The notes: generated by a model from the sequence alone, not told the origin. Counted from the stretch's first letter, positions 1 through 7,562 are shown. The stretch is DNA of 10,653 nt from CAZMFZ01 sp964565665 (GCA_964565665.1 CAZMFZ010000120.1:1-10653); one strand, 5' to 3'. Numbers and translations are program-made.

Positions 1-453
1 ATTGATAATTAAATAATAAGTGGCATACTCTTTACCAATTTCAATCGAGACAACATTTTCTCCATTTCTTTTTTCTATAGAAATAGTTCCATTGGGATTT
101 GGGTAAATATCCTCTGAGTCTATATTTTTTAATATATAAGAAGGTATCATATTTAATAAAGATATTGTGTTATTAATAACAATTTCTGTTGGTTCATACG
201 CATTATATCCATCCCAATTTTTCCCGATTTTAGAAAAATTATTTATAGTGACTGATAAATAATCAATTCTAGTATCAATAACCGATTCTTTAGTCAGATT
301 AATAGTTCTGAAAATATTATACAATTCGTAGTGTTCTTCTTTCAGAAGATATTGTGTACTTGGCGCATCTCTGAAAAAGTCATAATTATTTTTAGGCCCT
401 TTACCATTTAAGGTTTGAGGTATGATTTTTACAATTTCAAGAATTTCTTCCAT
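1..453 (-). CDS. NWDGY-motif protein of unknown function, partial (C-terminus beyond left edge)
   Basis: The reading frame opens at an ATG at 453 and stays open for 151 codons to the window edge, so the C-terminus is missing. The function is not known to me. A central motif KNWDGYNAYEP (W80-D81-G82-Y83) is followed about 35 residues later by IYPNPNGTISIE and a beta-rich IEIGKEY segment. I recall this arrangement, a W-D-G-Y turn followed by a P-x-P-x-G-x-I strand, from small uncharacterised proteins of accessory regions; that is memory, not a search. No signal peptide or membrane segment is visible. The start lies 7 bp after the stop of the TIGR04255-like gene on the same strand, so the two are almost certainly one transcript. 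Composition is AT-rich, like its partner and unlike dnaE, which fits acquired DNA. Confidence 0.75.
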   Translation of the reverse strand, partial: MEEILEIVKIIPQTLNGKGPKNNYDFFRDAPSTQYLLKEEHYELYNIFRTINLTKESVIDTRIDYLSVTINNFSKIGKNWDGYNAYEPTEIVINNTISLLNMIPSYILKNIDSEDIYPNPNGTISIEKRNGENVVSIEIGKEYATYYLIIN

Positions 454-460
454 CAGAATT

Positions 461-1288
461 TTATTTTATACCAATTAAGTCTAGTACTTCTTCCTTTAAA
501 GTCTCTTTTAAAAAAACCTTATTTAGTAAATGAAGTTTATTATAAAAGTCTTTCATTTGATTTTCTTCAATACACAGTGATTCCAAGCTTTTAGGCTCTG
601 GTAGCAGCATACTCGCAATATGAATAAGGTACAAATTATATCTGTTGGTTGCAATTTTTCGAGAACCTACATTGATGTGTTGCTTGATAGAAAAAGATGC
701 CAGTTCTGAGTCGAAGTTAGAAATAAAACTCCAATCGTCTTTAGAATCGCAAATTACTGGGGCTAAATATTTGCTTTCAGTATTAAATATTTTTTCAATT
801 GGTGGATTACTAGAATCTAGCCAATCAAATTGGTCAATATAATTTAATGAATGACCACTCACATAAATACTTTTATCTATTTTGCTGATTATTGATAAAA
901 ATTTGAAAACCATTTGATAAAAGTTGTCCCATGCTTTATAGTTCATACAATGAATAGAAAGGACTTGATTCGGGCTTTTAGTGGGCTGATACCTAATCAA
1001 CCACTCTAACTTAGCGTTTCTATATGCTTCGAATTGAAAACCTTCTTCATGGGCTGTATATTTTGAGGTTTTAACTTCATTTTCATTTAAATCTAGTGCA
1101 ACTTCTATTTCCTTCAAAATCCTAAAATTTTGAAAAGTGTCACTTAACTCTCCACCTTCAAGAATTAAAACTTTATACCTATTTGGTTCAAAAATTTTAT
1201 TTGGAAGAAATATCGAAAAAATAGCCTCAGAAATTGAGTGTTTATTATCGTTATTAAAAGGTATTAATTTATCTTCTAAATAATTCAT
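461..1288 (-). CDS. TIGR04255-like family protein
   Basis: This is a 275-residue soluble protein with no signal peptide or membrane helix. It fits the sporadically distributed TIGR04255 family, whose function is unknown and whose members are about 260 residues. Supporting features are an N-terminal strand after PFNNDNKHSISEAIFSIF (residues 10-27), a mid-protein GFQFEAYRN strand (83-91), the segment SIHCMNYKAWDNFYQMV (111-127), and a C-terminal helix LHLLNKVFLKETLKEEVLDLIG (252-273) of the pattern LHxxNxxFxxxLTxExxxxxG. The assignment rests on pattern memory and could be a related clan. It lies 81 bp downstream of dnaE on the same strand with no visible terminator between them, but it has its own -7 box. 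It heads a two-gene unit with the NWDGY protein. AT-rich codon use suggests an accessory origin. Confidence 0.72.
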   Translation of the reverse strand: MNYLEDKLIPFNNDNKHSISEAIFSIFLPNKIFEPNRYKVLILEGGELSDTFQNFRILKEIEVALDLNENEVKTSKYTAHEEGFQFEAYRNAKLEWLIRYQPTKSPNQVLSIHCMNYKAWDNFYQMVFKFLSIISKIDKSIYVSGHSLNYIDQFDWLDSSNPPIEKIFNTESKYLAPVICDSKDDWSFISNFDSELASFSIKQHINVGSRKIATNRYNLYLIHIASMLLPEPKSLESLCIEENQMKDFYNKLHLLNKVFLKETLKEEVLDLIGIK

Positions 1289-1296
1289 TGAGATGT

Positions 1297-1304
1297 CAAA
1301 ATTA
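1297..1304 (-). promoter_or_regulatory. Candidate Bacteroidota -7 box before the TIGR04255-like gene
   Basis: The minus strand reads TAATTTTG, an exact match to the TAnnTTTG consensus of the Bacteroidota primary sigma factor. No good TTTG element sits about 19-21 bp upstream. The box ends only 8 bases before the ATG at 1288, so a transcript from it would be leaderless or nearly so. The motif is short and common in AT-rich DNA. Confidence 0.35.
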
Positions 1305-1369
1305 GATTCCTATTCAAATTAAATGAAATAGTAGCCATTATTCAAATTTTTAAATAAATATTGAACAAA

Positions 1370-4300
1370 CTACCCCAACTTATACTGCACACCTTCAATC
1401 TCTAAAATAGATTTTATAAATTCATTGGAAGGGTTCACCTTAAATTTTCTAGAAAAAAGCTCTACACTCATGCCATTGTAACTGAGCAACATACGCAAGT
1501 CGCAGCCACCCGAATTGCCCGAAATCAAATCTTCCAGTAGTGCAATAGTTGCTTTATCTACCGTTTCAGGATTGATGGTAATTTGTAAACGTTTGGCTCG
1601 TTTTTTCCGCACATCTTGTAACAATTCTATGTTTGTTGGCTTCACTTCAATAGTGCCAATACGGAATTTGCTCTCAACAACTTGGCATTTGAGAAACAAA
1701 AAAGTGCCCACCGATAGCCATTGCCTGTACTTAATATATTCTTCGCCAAAAAGCATTATTTCCAGGTTGCCATTGTAATCTTCTATGGCTAATCGCCCGA
1801 ATTGCTTGCCATTTTTGGCTGTTTGCTCCGATGCTTTGGTTACTATTCCGGCTATCGTTACTTCTTTATTTATATAGCTTTCTACTTTATCTAGCGTACA
1901 GGTGCAGAAATTGTCCATTTCTACTTTGTATTCATCGAGTGGATGGCCAGAAATAAAGAAACCCACCACTTCTTTTTCCAATCGCAGTTTTTGAATATCG
2001 CCCCAAGGTTCTACTTTGGGTAATTTGGGATTTGATATGGCCACATCCATACCCATGCTGCCGAAAAGTGAATTTTGATTGTTGAATTTCTGCTCCTGCA
2101 CTTGCTGGGTATGGCGAATGATACGTTCGATCATATTCACCTCTTCCCCTTCTTCTTTGTAGAAATAAACGGCACGATGCAGATCTGCAAAACAATCGAA
2201 AGCTCCACCTTGGGCAAAAGATTCAAATGTTTTCTTATTCACCACCCTCAAATTAAGTCTTGAGGCAAACTGAAATATATCTTTATAAGGGCCGTTTTTC
2301 TCTCTTTCTGAAATTACTTCATTCACCGCTATCTCGCCTGTACCTTTGATAGCCCCAAGTCCGAACCGAATTTCTCCTTTTTTATTCACCCCAAAATCGA
2401 GCAAACTTTCATTTACGTCTGGGCCTAATACCTTGATATTCATTCGCTTGCATTCTTCCATAAAGAAAGTTACTTTTTCTATGGCATCTTTTTCATTGGT
2501 GAGGTTGGCCGCAAGGTATTCGGCAGGATAATGGGTTTTGAGCCATGCCGTTTGGAAAGCCACAAAAGCATAGCAGGTAGAATGCGATTTGTTGAAGGCA
2601 TAGGAAGCAAAGGCCTCCCAATCTGTCCATATTTTCTCTAATTTTTTAGGGTCGTGACCTAATTTTGCAGCATTTTCTATGAATTGAGGTTTAAGTTTGT
2701 CGAGTGTCTTGCGGTCTTTTTTACCCATGGCTTTACGCAGCACATCGGCATCGCCTTTGGTGAAATTGGCAAGCTTTTGCGACAGCAGCATCACCTGTTC
2801 TTGGTAAACGGTAATACCATAAGTATCTTCCAAATACTCTTTCATGTCGTCTAAATCGTATGTCACGGCTTCTTGCCCGTGTTTACGTTTGATAAAATTA
2901 GGAATATACTCGATAGGCCCCGGGCGATACAGTGCATTCATGGCAATGATGTCTTCAAACTTATCGGGTTTCAAATCTTTCATATACTTCTGCATACCCG
3001 GGCTTTCAAATTGAAATATTCCATTGGTATCGCCTCGCTGGAAAGTTTCTAAAGTTGGTTTATCTGCCAAGTCAATTGCCTCAATATCTATGTCTAATCC
3101 ATGATTTAGTTTGATGAGTTTGAGTGTGTTTTTAATGATTGTAAGGGTTTTCAAGCCCAAAAAGTCCATCTTTATTACGCCTGCATCTTCGATGATACTA
3201 CCTTCATATTGTGTAAGTAAAAAATTAGAATCCTTGGCAGTAGCCATCGGCATCATCTCTGTGAGATCTGATGGTGCAATGATTATACCTGCTGCGTGAA
3301 CCCCCGTGCCACGTACCGAACCTTCCAACACTTGAGCTTCACGAAGTACTCTGCCTCTTAGGTCGTTACCTTCTGCAAACTCACGCAATTCTTTGATTTT
3401 ATTTATTTCTTCTACACTCAGCCCTTCTTTTTCTTTGAGGCTTTTTTCGCCTTCAAGCGGTGCATTGAAAATTCGATTTAGCGATACGCCACCCTGGGAA
3501 TCGGGAATATATTTGGTGAGGGCATTTGTTTCGTCAAGCGGCATTTCAAGCACTCGACCCACATCTTTAATGCTCATTTTCGCAGCCATAGTGCCATAGG
3601 TCACAATTTGAGCTACTTGTGTTTTGCCGTATTTTTCTACCACATAATCAATCACTTTTTGGCGTCCTTCATCGTCAAAATCAGTATCAATATCAGGCAT
3701 CGATTTACGATCTGGATTTAGAAAACGCTCGAATAGCAAATTGTACTTTATCGGGTCGATATTGGTAATGCCAATGCAATACGCCACCACAGAACCGGCA
3801 GCCGAACCACGCCCAGGACCAACATACACGCCCATGTTTCGACCTTCTTTTATAAAATCAGAAACAATTAAAAAGTAGCCTGCAAAGCCCATGGTTTTCA
3901 CCGTGAACAATTCGAAATTGATGCGCTCCTCTACTTCTGCCGTTATTTCAACATATCGTTTTTTGGCACCTTCAAAAGTAATGTGTTTCAAATATTCCCA
4001 TTGGTTCAGCTTATCGTCTTCATGAATTTTAAAACTTTCAGGAATAGGAAAATTGGGAAGTAAAATATCTCTTTTCAGATTTAGATTTTCAACCTTAGAG
4101 GCTACCAAATTGGTATTGTCTATAGCTTCGGGCAAATCTTTGAAGAGGGTAGACATCTCTTCGGTGTTTTTGAAATAAAACTGGTCGTTGAAGAAGGCAA
4201 ATCTTCTGCCTTTGTTTCCAGTATCTTCATCATCGCCCGCATCTTTAATGGATGGGTCGCTCATTTTAGAACCTGTGTTGATACAAAGCAAAATTTCGTG

Positions 4301-4951
4301 AGCTGCTGCATCTTCACGCTCTACATAATGGCTATCGTTTGAGGCGATAATAGGCACATTGTATTTGCGAGCCAATTTTACAAGTACTTCATTTACAATG
4401 ATTTGATCAGGAATTTCATGGCGTTGCAATTCCACAAAATAATCTTCTCCAAACAAATTGAGCCACCACTTGAATTCAATTTCTCCAGCCTCTTCGCCTC
4501 TTCTCAAAATGAGACGAGGCACCGAAGCTCCCAAACAGCAGGTGGTTGCAATCAAGCCTTCATGGTATTTTAGTATCAGATTTTTGTCAATTCTGGGGAA
4601 ACTCCCGTATTTTCCATCTATCCAGCCAAGCGAACACAATTTTGATAGATTTTTGTAGCCTATAGCATTTTTGGCAAGCAAAAGTTGATGGTAACGCACA
4701 TCTTTATCCGCTTTTGTAAACTGCTTTTTACTCATGTCATCTACCAAATAAAATTCGCACCCTACAATAGGTTTGATATTGTGCTTATTGGCTTCATTTA
4801 CAAACTGAAAGGCTCCAAACATATTGCCATGATCGGTAATGGCCATAGCTTGCATACCATCTTTAGATGCTTTTTTCATCAAATCGCCAATATTGGCGGC
4901 TCCGTCAAGTAATGAAAACTGGGTATGAACGTGGAGATGATTGAAAATCAT
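1370..4951 (-). CDS. dnaE: DNA polymerase III subunit alpha
   Basis: This is the catalytic subunit of the replicative polymerase, 1193 residues and normal for the phylum. The PHP domain (about 1-290) opens with HLHVHTQFSLLDG and keeps H7/H9, D40-H41, E66, H88, C138/C139, H178 and D206/H208. The polymerase core has GPGRGSAAGS (378-387), the acidic PDIDTD motif (419-424), TYGTMAAK, and the third acidic position D596 in KMDFLGL. YQEQV lies at 716-720. QNSLF (959-963) matches a beta-clamp binding motif in the position expected for DnaE, and an OB fold covers about 1029-1110. There is no intein and no split. I chose the ATG at 4951 because the protein then begins MIFNHLHVH as homologues do, and because a -7 box at 4991-4998 would put the longer start at 5005 upstream of transcription. 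Confidence 0.97.
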   Translation of the reverse strand: MIFNHLHVHTQFSLLDGAANIGDLMKKASKDGMQAMAITDHGNMFGAFQFVNEANKHNIKPIVGCEFYLVDDMSKKQFTKADKDVRYHQLLLAKNAIGYKNLSKLCSLGWIDGKYGSFPRIDKNLILKYHEGLIATTCCLGASVPRLILRRGEEAGEIEFKWWLNLFGEDYFVELQRHEIPDQIIVNEVLVKLARKYNVPIIASNDSHYVEREDAAAHEILLCINTGSKMSDPSIKDAGDDEDTGNKGRRFAFFNDQFYFKNTEEMSTLFKDLPEAIDNTNLVASKVENLNLKRDILLPNFPIPESFKIHEDDKLNQWEYLKHITFEGAKKRYVEITAEVEERINFELFTVKTMGFAGYFLIVSDFIKEGRNMGVYVGPGRGSAAGSVVAYCIGITNIDPIKYNLLFERFLNPDRKSMPDIDTDFDDEGRQKVIDYVVEKYGKTQVAQIVTYGTMAAKMSIKDVGRVLEMPLDETNALTKYIPDSQGGVSLNRIFNAPLEGEKSLKEKEGLSVEEINKIKELREFAEGNDLRGRVLREAQVLEGSVRGTGVHAAGIIIAPSDLTEMMPMATAKDSNFLLTQYEGSIIEDAGVIKMDFLGLKTLTIIKNTLKLIKLNHGLDIDIEAIDLADKPTLETFQRGDTNGIFQFESPGMQKYMKDLKPDKFEDIIAMNALYRPGPIEYIPNFIKRKHGQEAVTYDLDDMKEYLEDTYGITVYQEQVMLLSQKLANFTKGDADVLRKAMGKKDRKTLDKLKPQFIENAAKLGHDPKKLEKIWTDWEAFASYAFNKSHSTCYAFVAFQTAWLKTHYPAEYLAANLTNEKDAIEKVTFFMEECKRMNIKVLGPDVNESLLDFGVNKKGEIRFGLGAIKGTGEIAVNEVISEREKNGPYKDIFQFASRLNLRVVNKKTFESFAQGGAFDCFADLHRAVYFYKEEGEEVNMIERIIRHTQQVQEQKFNNQNSLFGSMGMDVAISNPKLPKVEPWGDIQKLRLEKEVVGFFISGHPLDEYKVEMDNFCTCTLDKVESYINKEVTIAGIVTKASEQTAKNGKQFGRLAIEDYNGNLEIMLFGEEYIKYRQWLSVGTFLFLKCQVVESKFRIGTIEVKPTNIELLQDVRKKRAKRLQITINPETVDKATIALLEDLISGNSGGCDLRMLLSYNGMSVELFSRKFKVNPSNEFIKSILEIEGVQYKLG

Positions 4952-4990
4952 GAAGAAGGTGGATAGGAAAATGTGCGTACGAAACCTACA

Positions 4991-4998
4991 CAAAAATA
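4991..4998 (-). promoter_or_regulatory. Candidate -7 promoter box for dnaE
   Basis: The minus strand reads TATTTTTG, matching TAnnTTTG, and ends 39 bases before the chosen dnaE ATG at 4951. A CTTG sits upstream at a longer than usual spacing (about 25 bp), so the -33 element is uncertain. If used, it excludes the in-frame codons between 5005 and 4952 from most of the message. Confidence 0.4.
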
Positions 4999-5026
4999 TA
5001 GGCAAAAAATGGGGTGTTTACCACAA

Positions 5027-5076
5027 GTTTTCAACAAAATTCAAGTTGTGAAAACGGTTTAGAAGTTGTGAGAAAC
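5027..5076. repeat. Repeat cluster between the small membrane gene and dnaE: two AAGTTGTGA direct repeats plus an inverted arm
   Basis: AAGTTGTGA occurs at 5043-5051 and again at 5063-5071, exactly 20 bp apart (about two helical turns), each followed by a short A-rich tract ending in AAAC. GTTTTCAAC at 5027-5035 pairs with GTTGTGAAAAC at 5045-5055, leaving a two-base bulge and a 9-base loop. No T-run follows on either strand, so it does not look like an intrinsic terminator. Its place upstream of the dnaE promoter suggests a protein binding site, but no regulator can be named. Confidence 0.4.
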
Positions 5077-5152
5077 AGAATGCTGAATTTAAATTCTTTG
5101 ACTATAAAATACGAAGTTATTAATTTAGCTGTGGTTCGTTTGCGAATATGAG

Positions 5153-5287
5153 TTACTTCATCAGTACCTCCTTTTTCTTTTTGCCCCAAGGTTTTTTGGT
5201 GTAGCTGGCCATGTCGTAAACGATTAACCCTACAATCACGAAGAATACTATAGAAATAGCGATAAAAATTTTTTGTTTGTTAGGCAT
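5153..5287 (-). CDS. 44-residue single-span membrane protein
   Basis: The frame runs from an ATG at 5285-5287 to a TAA at 5153-5155. The protein begins MPNKQK, has one hydrophobic helix (about residues 7-24, IFIAISIVFFVIVGLIVY), and ends with DMASYTKKPWGKKKK and a few more residues. The order helix, then D-(M/I)-(A/S), then a T- and P-containing basic tail resembles small uncharacterised proteins I recall from Chitinophagia and related Bacteroidota. Its function is unknown. The first bases ATGCCTAA contain the transporter's last codons and stop, an 8-bp overlap, so translation is probably coupled to the transporter. It could be a transporter accessory peptide, or a small protein merely carried in the operon. 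The charged tail and clean start and stop argue against chance. Confidence 0.72.
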   Translation of the reverse strand: MPNKQKIFIAISIVFFVIVGLIVYDMASYTKKPWGKKKKEVLMK

Positions 5288-6512
5288 GGTCGACTACATG
5301 TTTGATTGCCGAAGGCTGATTGGTATCTATTGCTTTTAAATTATTGGCGATAATAATAGAGATAACAGAGGCTGCCATGGCAAAATAACCCACATAATTA
5401 TAGTTCATTATTAATCCATCAGCAGGATTTTTATATACGATTATGCCTGCTAAAAAAGCCCCCAAGCCTGACGAAAGCTGCTGAACTGAAGCATTGATAC
5501 TCATAAAGCTGCCTCTGTTTTGCGGCAATACTGCTGCTGTTACCATAGTAGAACCTGGTATCATTCTGCCTGAGATAAATATGAAATTTAATGAAGTGAT
5601 TGCTAACACCATTGCAATAGGTGTATGCCCGATAGAGGTAAGGTATATAGTTGGGCCCATCATTAAAATACTAAATATGGTAAATATTCTGGCCCTGCCG
5701 AATTTATCGGCTAGTTTGCCCACAAATGGTGATGAAAATATGGTGACAGCCCCACCAATCAAATATATATAAGTGAGTTGGTGCTCAGTAAAGCCCACAT
5801 TCGAAACCATATACGGACTCAACATTGAGATATAAGAAAACTGGCTCAACATCATAAATACCATCAAACTCAAAGCCAATAATTGATTTCCATTTTTAGT
5901 AATGCTCAATACAAAATCAAATGGATGGGCTTTGGTTTTCACTTTTTCCAAATGCAATGTCATAGATGGAATAAATCGGTAAATAAGAAAAAGCACGATT
6001 AATCCTAAGAATGCTAAAAGGAGAAAAGGCATTTGCCAATTGTAGCTCGTAGCCAAATACAATCCGAATGGCACTCCTACTACTGAGGCCACGGAAAAAG
6101 CTGCCATTACAGTACCCATGGCAGTTGCCCTACGTTCCAAAGGAATGGCATCGCCAACAATTGACAACACCAAAGCTCCCAACAAGCCACCGAAAATTCC
6201 AGTAATTATTCTAGCAGCAAGCAAAAGAACGTATGAATCAGAAAGGCCGCACATCAATGTGCCGATGGTGAAACCCATGTAAACTGTCAAAATAGCTGTT
6301 TTCCTATCAAATTTGTCGATAAAAAACGCAGCTAGAAAACCGAAAATACCCGCACTAAAAGTATAAGAAGAAACCAAAACACTAAATTCTTGAGGATTAA
6401 TATTGAATGTTCGCATCAGCTGTGGGCCGAGCGGCATCATTATCATAAAATCCATTACATTGGTAAATTGCACAGCCGCAACGGCTAATAAAAGCAAGCG
6501 TTCTTTATTCAT
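5280..6512 (-). CDS. MFS transporter, DHA1-like drug/sugar efflux type
   Basis: This 410-residue inner-membrane protein carries the usual 12 hydrophobic segments of the major facilitator superfamily. The loop between helices 2 and 3 has DKFDRK (66-71), a form of motif A. Helix 4 has the motif B arginine (R101 in AARIITGIFGG), helix 5 has the glycine/proline signature VVGVPFG (144-150) typical of antiporters, and the loop between helices 8 and 9 repeats motif A as GKLADKFGRAR (265-275). The substrate cannot be read from the sequence; proton-driven export is the family expectation. I chose the ATG at 6512 because the hydrophobic run begins right after MNKER and because the longer version needs a TTG at 6554. 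It follows recO by 69 bp with its own -7 box, and its stop overlaps the start of the 44-residue membrane gene. Confidence 0.9.
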   Translation of the reverse strand: MNKERLLLLAVAAVQFTNVMDFMIMMPLGPQLMRTFNINPQEFSVLVSSYTFSAGIFGFLAAFFIDKFDRKTAILTVYMGFTIGTLMCGLSDSYVLLLAARIITGIFGGLLGALVLSIVGDAIPLERRATAMGTVMAAFSVASVVGVPFGLYLATSYNWQMPFLLLAFLGLIVLFLIYRFIPSMTLHLEKVKTKAHPFDFVLSITKNGNQLLALSLMVFMMLSQFSYISMLSPYMVSNVGFTEHQLTYIYLIGGAVTIFSSPFVGKLADKFGRARIFTIFSILMMGPTIYLTSIGHTPIAMVLAITSLNFIFISGRMIPGSTMVTAAVLPQNRGSFMSINASVQQLSSGLGAFLAGIIVYKNPADGLIMNYNYVGYFAMAASVISIIIANNLKAIDTNQPSAIKHVVDHA

Positions 6513-6568
6513 TGTGGAATGTCGGTTTGGTTGAATTATTTTCTCAGAAAACAATGTCCTTTGTAAAT

Positions 6569-6576
6569 CAAAATTA
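6569..6576 (-). promoter_or_regulatory. Candidate -7 promoter box for the MFS transporter
   Basis: The minus strand reads TAATTTTG in the gap between recO and the transporter, an exact TAnnTTTG match. It leaves a leader of about 50 bases before the ATG at 6512. The expected -33 position carries only a weak TTCG. It would let the transporter and the small membrane gene be expressed apart from recO. Confidence 0.4.
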
Positions 6577-6581
6577 GAGCT

Positions 6582-7268
6582 TTAAAGTTCACGAAGTACT
6601 TTTAAAGATTTTATTTCTCCGAAATTTTCTATATGCGATTGGTAAAAATCAAGCAGCATATCTATTAAAATACGCCTTTGATGACCATCAATTTCAATAT
6701 TATTCATGCCTTCAATTAAGCTAACGCAAATAAATTTAAGGCTGTCGTCTTCAAACACATTGAGCCACGTTGTTCTATAAGATATAAGTTGCGATTTCAG
6801 TTCATCAAAACTTTGTGGGTGAAAACCCAAGTAATTGGTGAGTTCGAATAAAAAATGAATATGAAAATTTTGATATCCTACATTTTGCTTATCAAAATGA
6901 ATAAATGAGGAAGCCAAAAATTCAAATAGTTCTGCATTTAAATCGCCTTCGTGTACACATTTGGATATGATTTCGGTGAGAAAACTGGCTACCGTTATCT
7001 TCCTAAAATCGGTTTGTAAAGATTGGTAGGCTACCAAACATTTAAGTTCGCTAATTCTGTGAATTTCTTGCCCCATTTTATGATATACAACCAAATCGAG
7101 CAGAGTCAACGGTTGAAAAAAGGCCATTTTAGGCTTGGCTTTGGCACTGCGAACACTATTCTGAATATAAGTCTGCAAGCCAAATTCTTCAGTATATAAT
7201 TTGGCAATTATGGAAGTTTCTTTGAATTTGATGTAGCTAAGTGCTATCGCTCTGGTTTTATAAAGCAT
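6582..7268 (-). CDS. recO: DNA repair protein RecO
   Basis: RecO works in RecF-pathway recombination, annealing DNA strands and helping RecR load RecA onto SSB-coated single-stranded DNA. The 228-residue protein starts MLYKTRAIALSYIKFKETS and continues with KLYTEEFGLQTYIQNSVR (about 23-40), the characteristic N-terminal OB fold of RecO. The rest is a mostly helical C-terminal domain including FFQPLTLLDLVVYHK and an FELTNYLGFHPQ stretch. The four-cysteine zinc site of some RecO proteins is absent: only isolated cysteines are seen. The ATG at 7268 matches the family's usual MLxKTRxI start; an upstream TTG at 7283 would add five residues without support. It is the first gene of the minus-strand group and diverges from the degraded nuclease gene. 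Confidence 0.93.
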   Translation of the reverse strand: MLYKTRAIALSYIKFKETSIIAKLYTEEFGLQTYIQNSVRSAKAKPKMAFFQPLTLLDLVVYHKMGQEIHRISELKCLVAYQSLQTDFRKITVASFLTEIISKCVHEGDLNAELFEFLASSFIHFDKQNVGYQNFHIHFLFELTNYLGFHPQSFDELKSQLISYRTTWLNVFEDDSLKFICVSLIEGMNNIEIDGHQRRILIDMLLDFYQSHIENFGEIKSLKVLREL

Positions 7269-7306
7269 AATAGTTTGCTGCAATTAGGCAATAAAACTCA
7301 GGTAGT

Positions 7307-7314
7307 CAAAAGTA
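7307..7314 (-). promoter_or_regulatory. Candidate -7 promoter box for recO
   Basis: The minus strand reads TACTTTTG, an exact TAnnTTTG match, ending 38 bases before the recO ATG. The -33 zone is T-rich without a clean TTTG. A 9-bp inverted repeat (7327-7352) covers that zone. Confidence 0.4.
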
Positions 7315-7326
7315 TTTGTGATACCA

Positions 7327-7352
7327 TAAATTGAAAAAATGCCTTCAATTTA
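7327..7352. repeat. Inverted repeat over the recO -33 region
   Basis: TAAATTGAA (7327-7335) and TTCAATTTA (7344-7352) are perfect 9-bp inverted arms with an 8-base spacer. The position, just upstream of the recO -7 box, fits an operator, but AT-rich arms of this length can arise by chance. No T-run follows on either strand, so it is not a terminator. Confidence 0.35.
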
Positions 7353-7440
7353 GTTGTCATCATAAAATGAACTGCAATTAAAGCCAAATTTTATTCATTT
7401 TTTGAATCCAATATTAATTTTACACACACTTATACACGAG

Positions 7441-7560
7441 AATAAAAAACCAGAAATACACACCGCAAAAAGTTATTTTTTGAAATAAATGATACTACTG
7501 TATGTGATTATTGAAAATCTTATGAAACTGCCTGTTTTAAACAATAATGTTATCTTTACA
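7441..7560 (+). pseudogene. Possible decayed remnant of a second cyclophilin gene start
   Basis: Bases 7451-7469 (CAGAAATACACACCGCAAA) match 8602-8620 at the start of the intact cyclophilin gene with one mismatch, in the same orientation. Read in the equivalent frame this gives KKPEIHTA against KKAEIHTA, and two differences are synonymous (AAA/AAG, ACC/ACG). The similarity weakens but seems to continue: after an in-frame TAA at 7486-7488, ATG ATA CTA CTG TAT resembles ATG ACA GTA GAA CTG TAT, and IEN...LPVLNNNVIF resembles YENETPIAVNNFI. The start codon is lost (AAT) and the copy stops where the nuclease pseudogene begins. Otherwise 7284-7562 holds only the recO promoter zone. The 19-base match is solid; reading it as a gene remnant is inference. 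Confidence 0.42.
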
Positions 7561-7562
7561 TT

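Noticed and set aside
1932..2195. 87-residue frame inside dnaE on the same strand, and several plus-strand frames opposite dnaE
   Set aside because: They overlap an intact conserved gene in other frames and show no recognisable domain.
3600..3720. Possible intein or split point in dnaE, as in some bacteria
   Set aside because: The frame passes through the PDIDTD and TYGTMAAK regions without interruption.
4952..5005. Longer dnaE reading frame with 18 extra N-terminal residues
   Set aside because: Homologues start at the MIFNHLHVH segment, and the best promoter box lies inside the extension.
5085..5096. 12-bp palindrome GAATTTAAATTC
   Set aside because: Short and fully AT-rich inside; expected by chance in this composition.
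6513..6554. TTG start adding 14 residues to the MFS transporter
   Set aside because: The ATG at 6512 sits right before the first membrane helix; the extension is polar with no family support.
7269..7283. TTG start adding five residues to RecO
   Set aside because: The family begins MLxKTR at the ATG at 7268.
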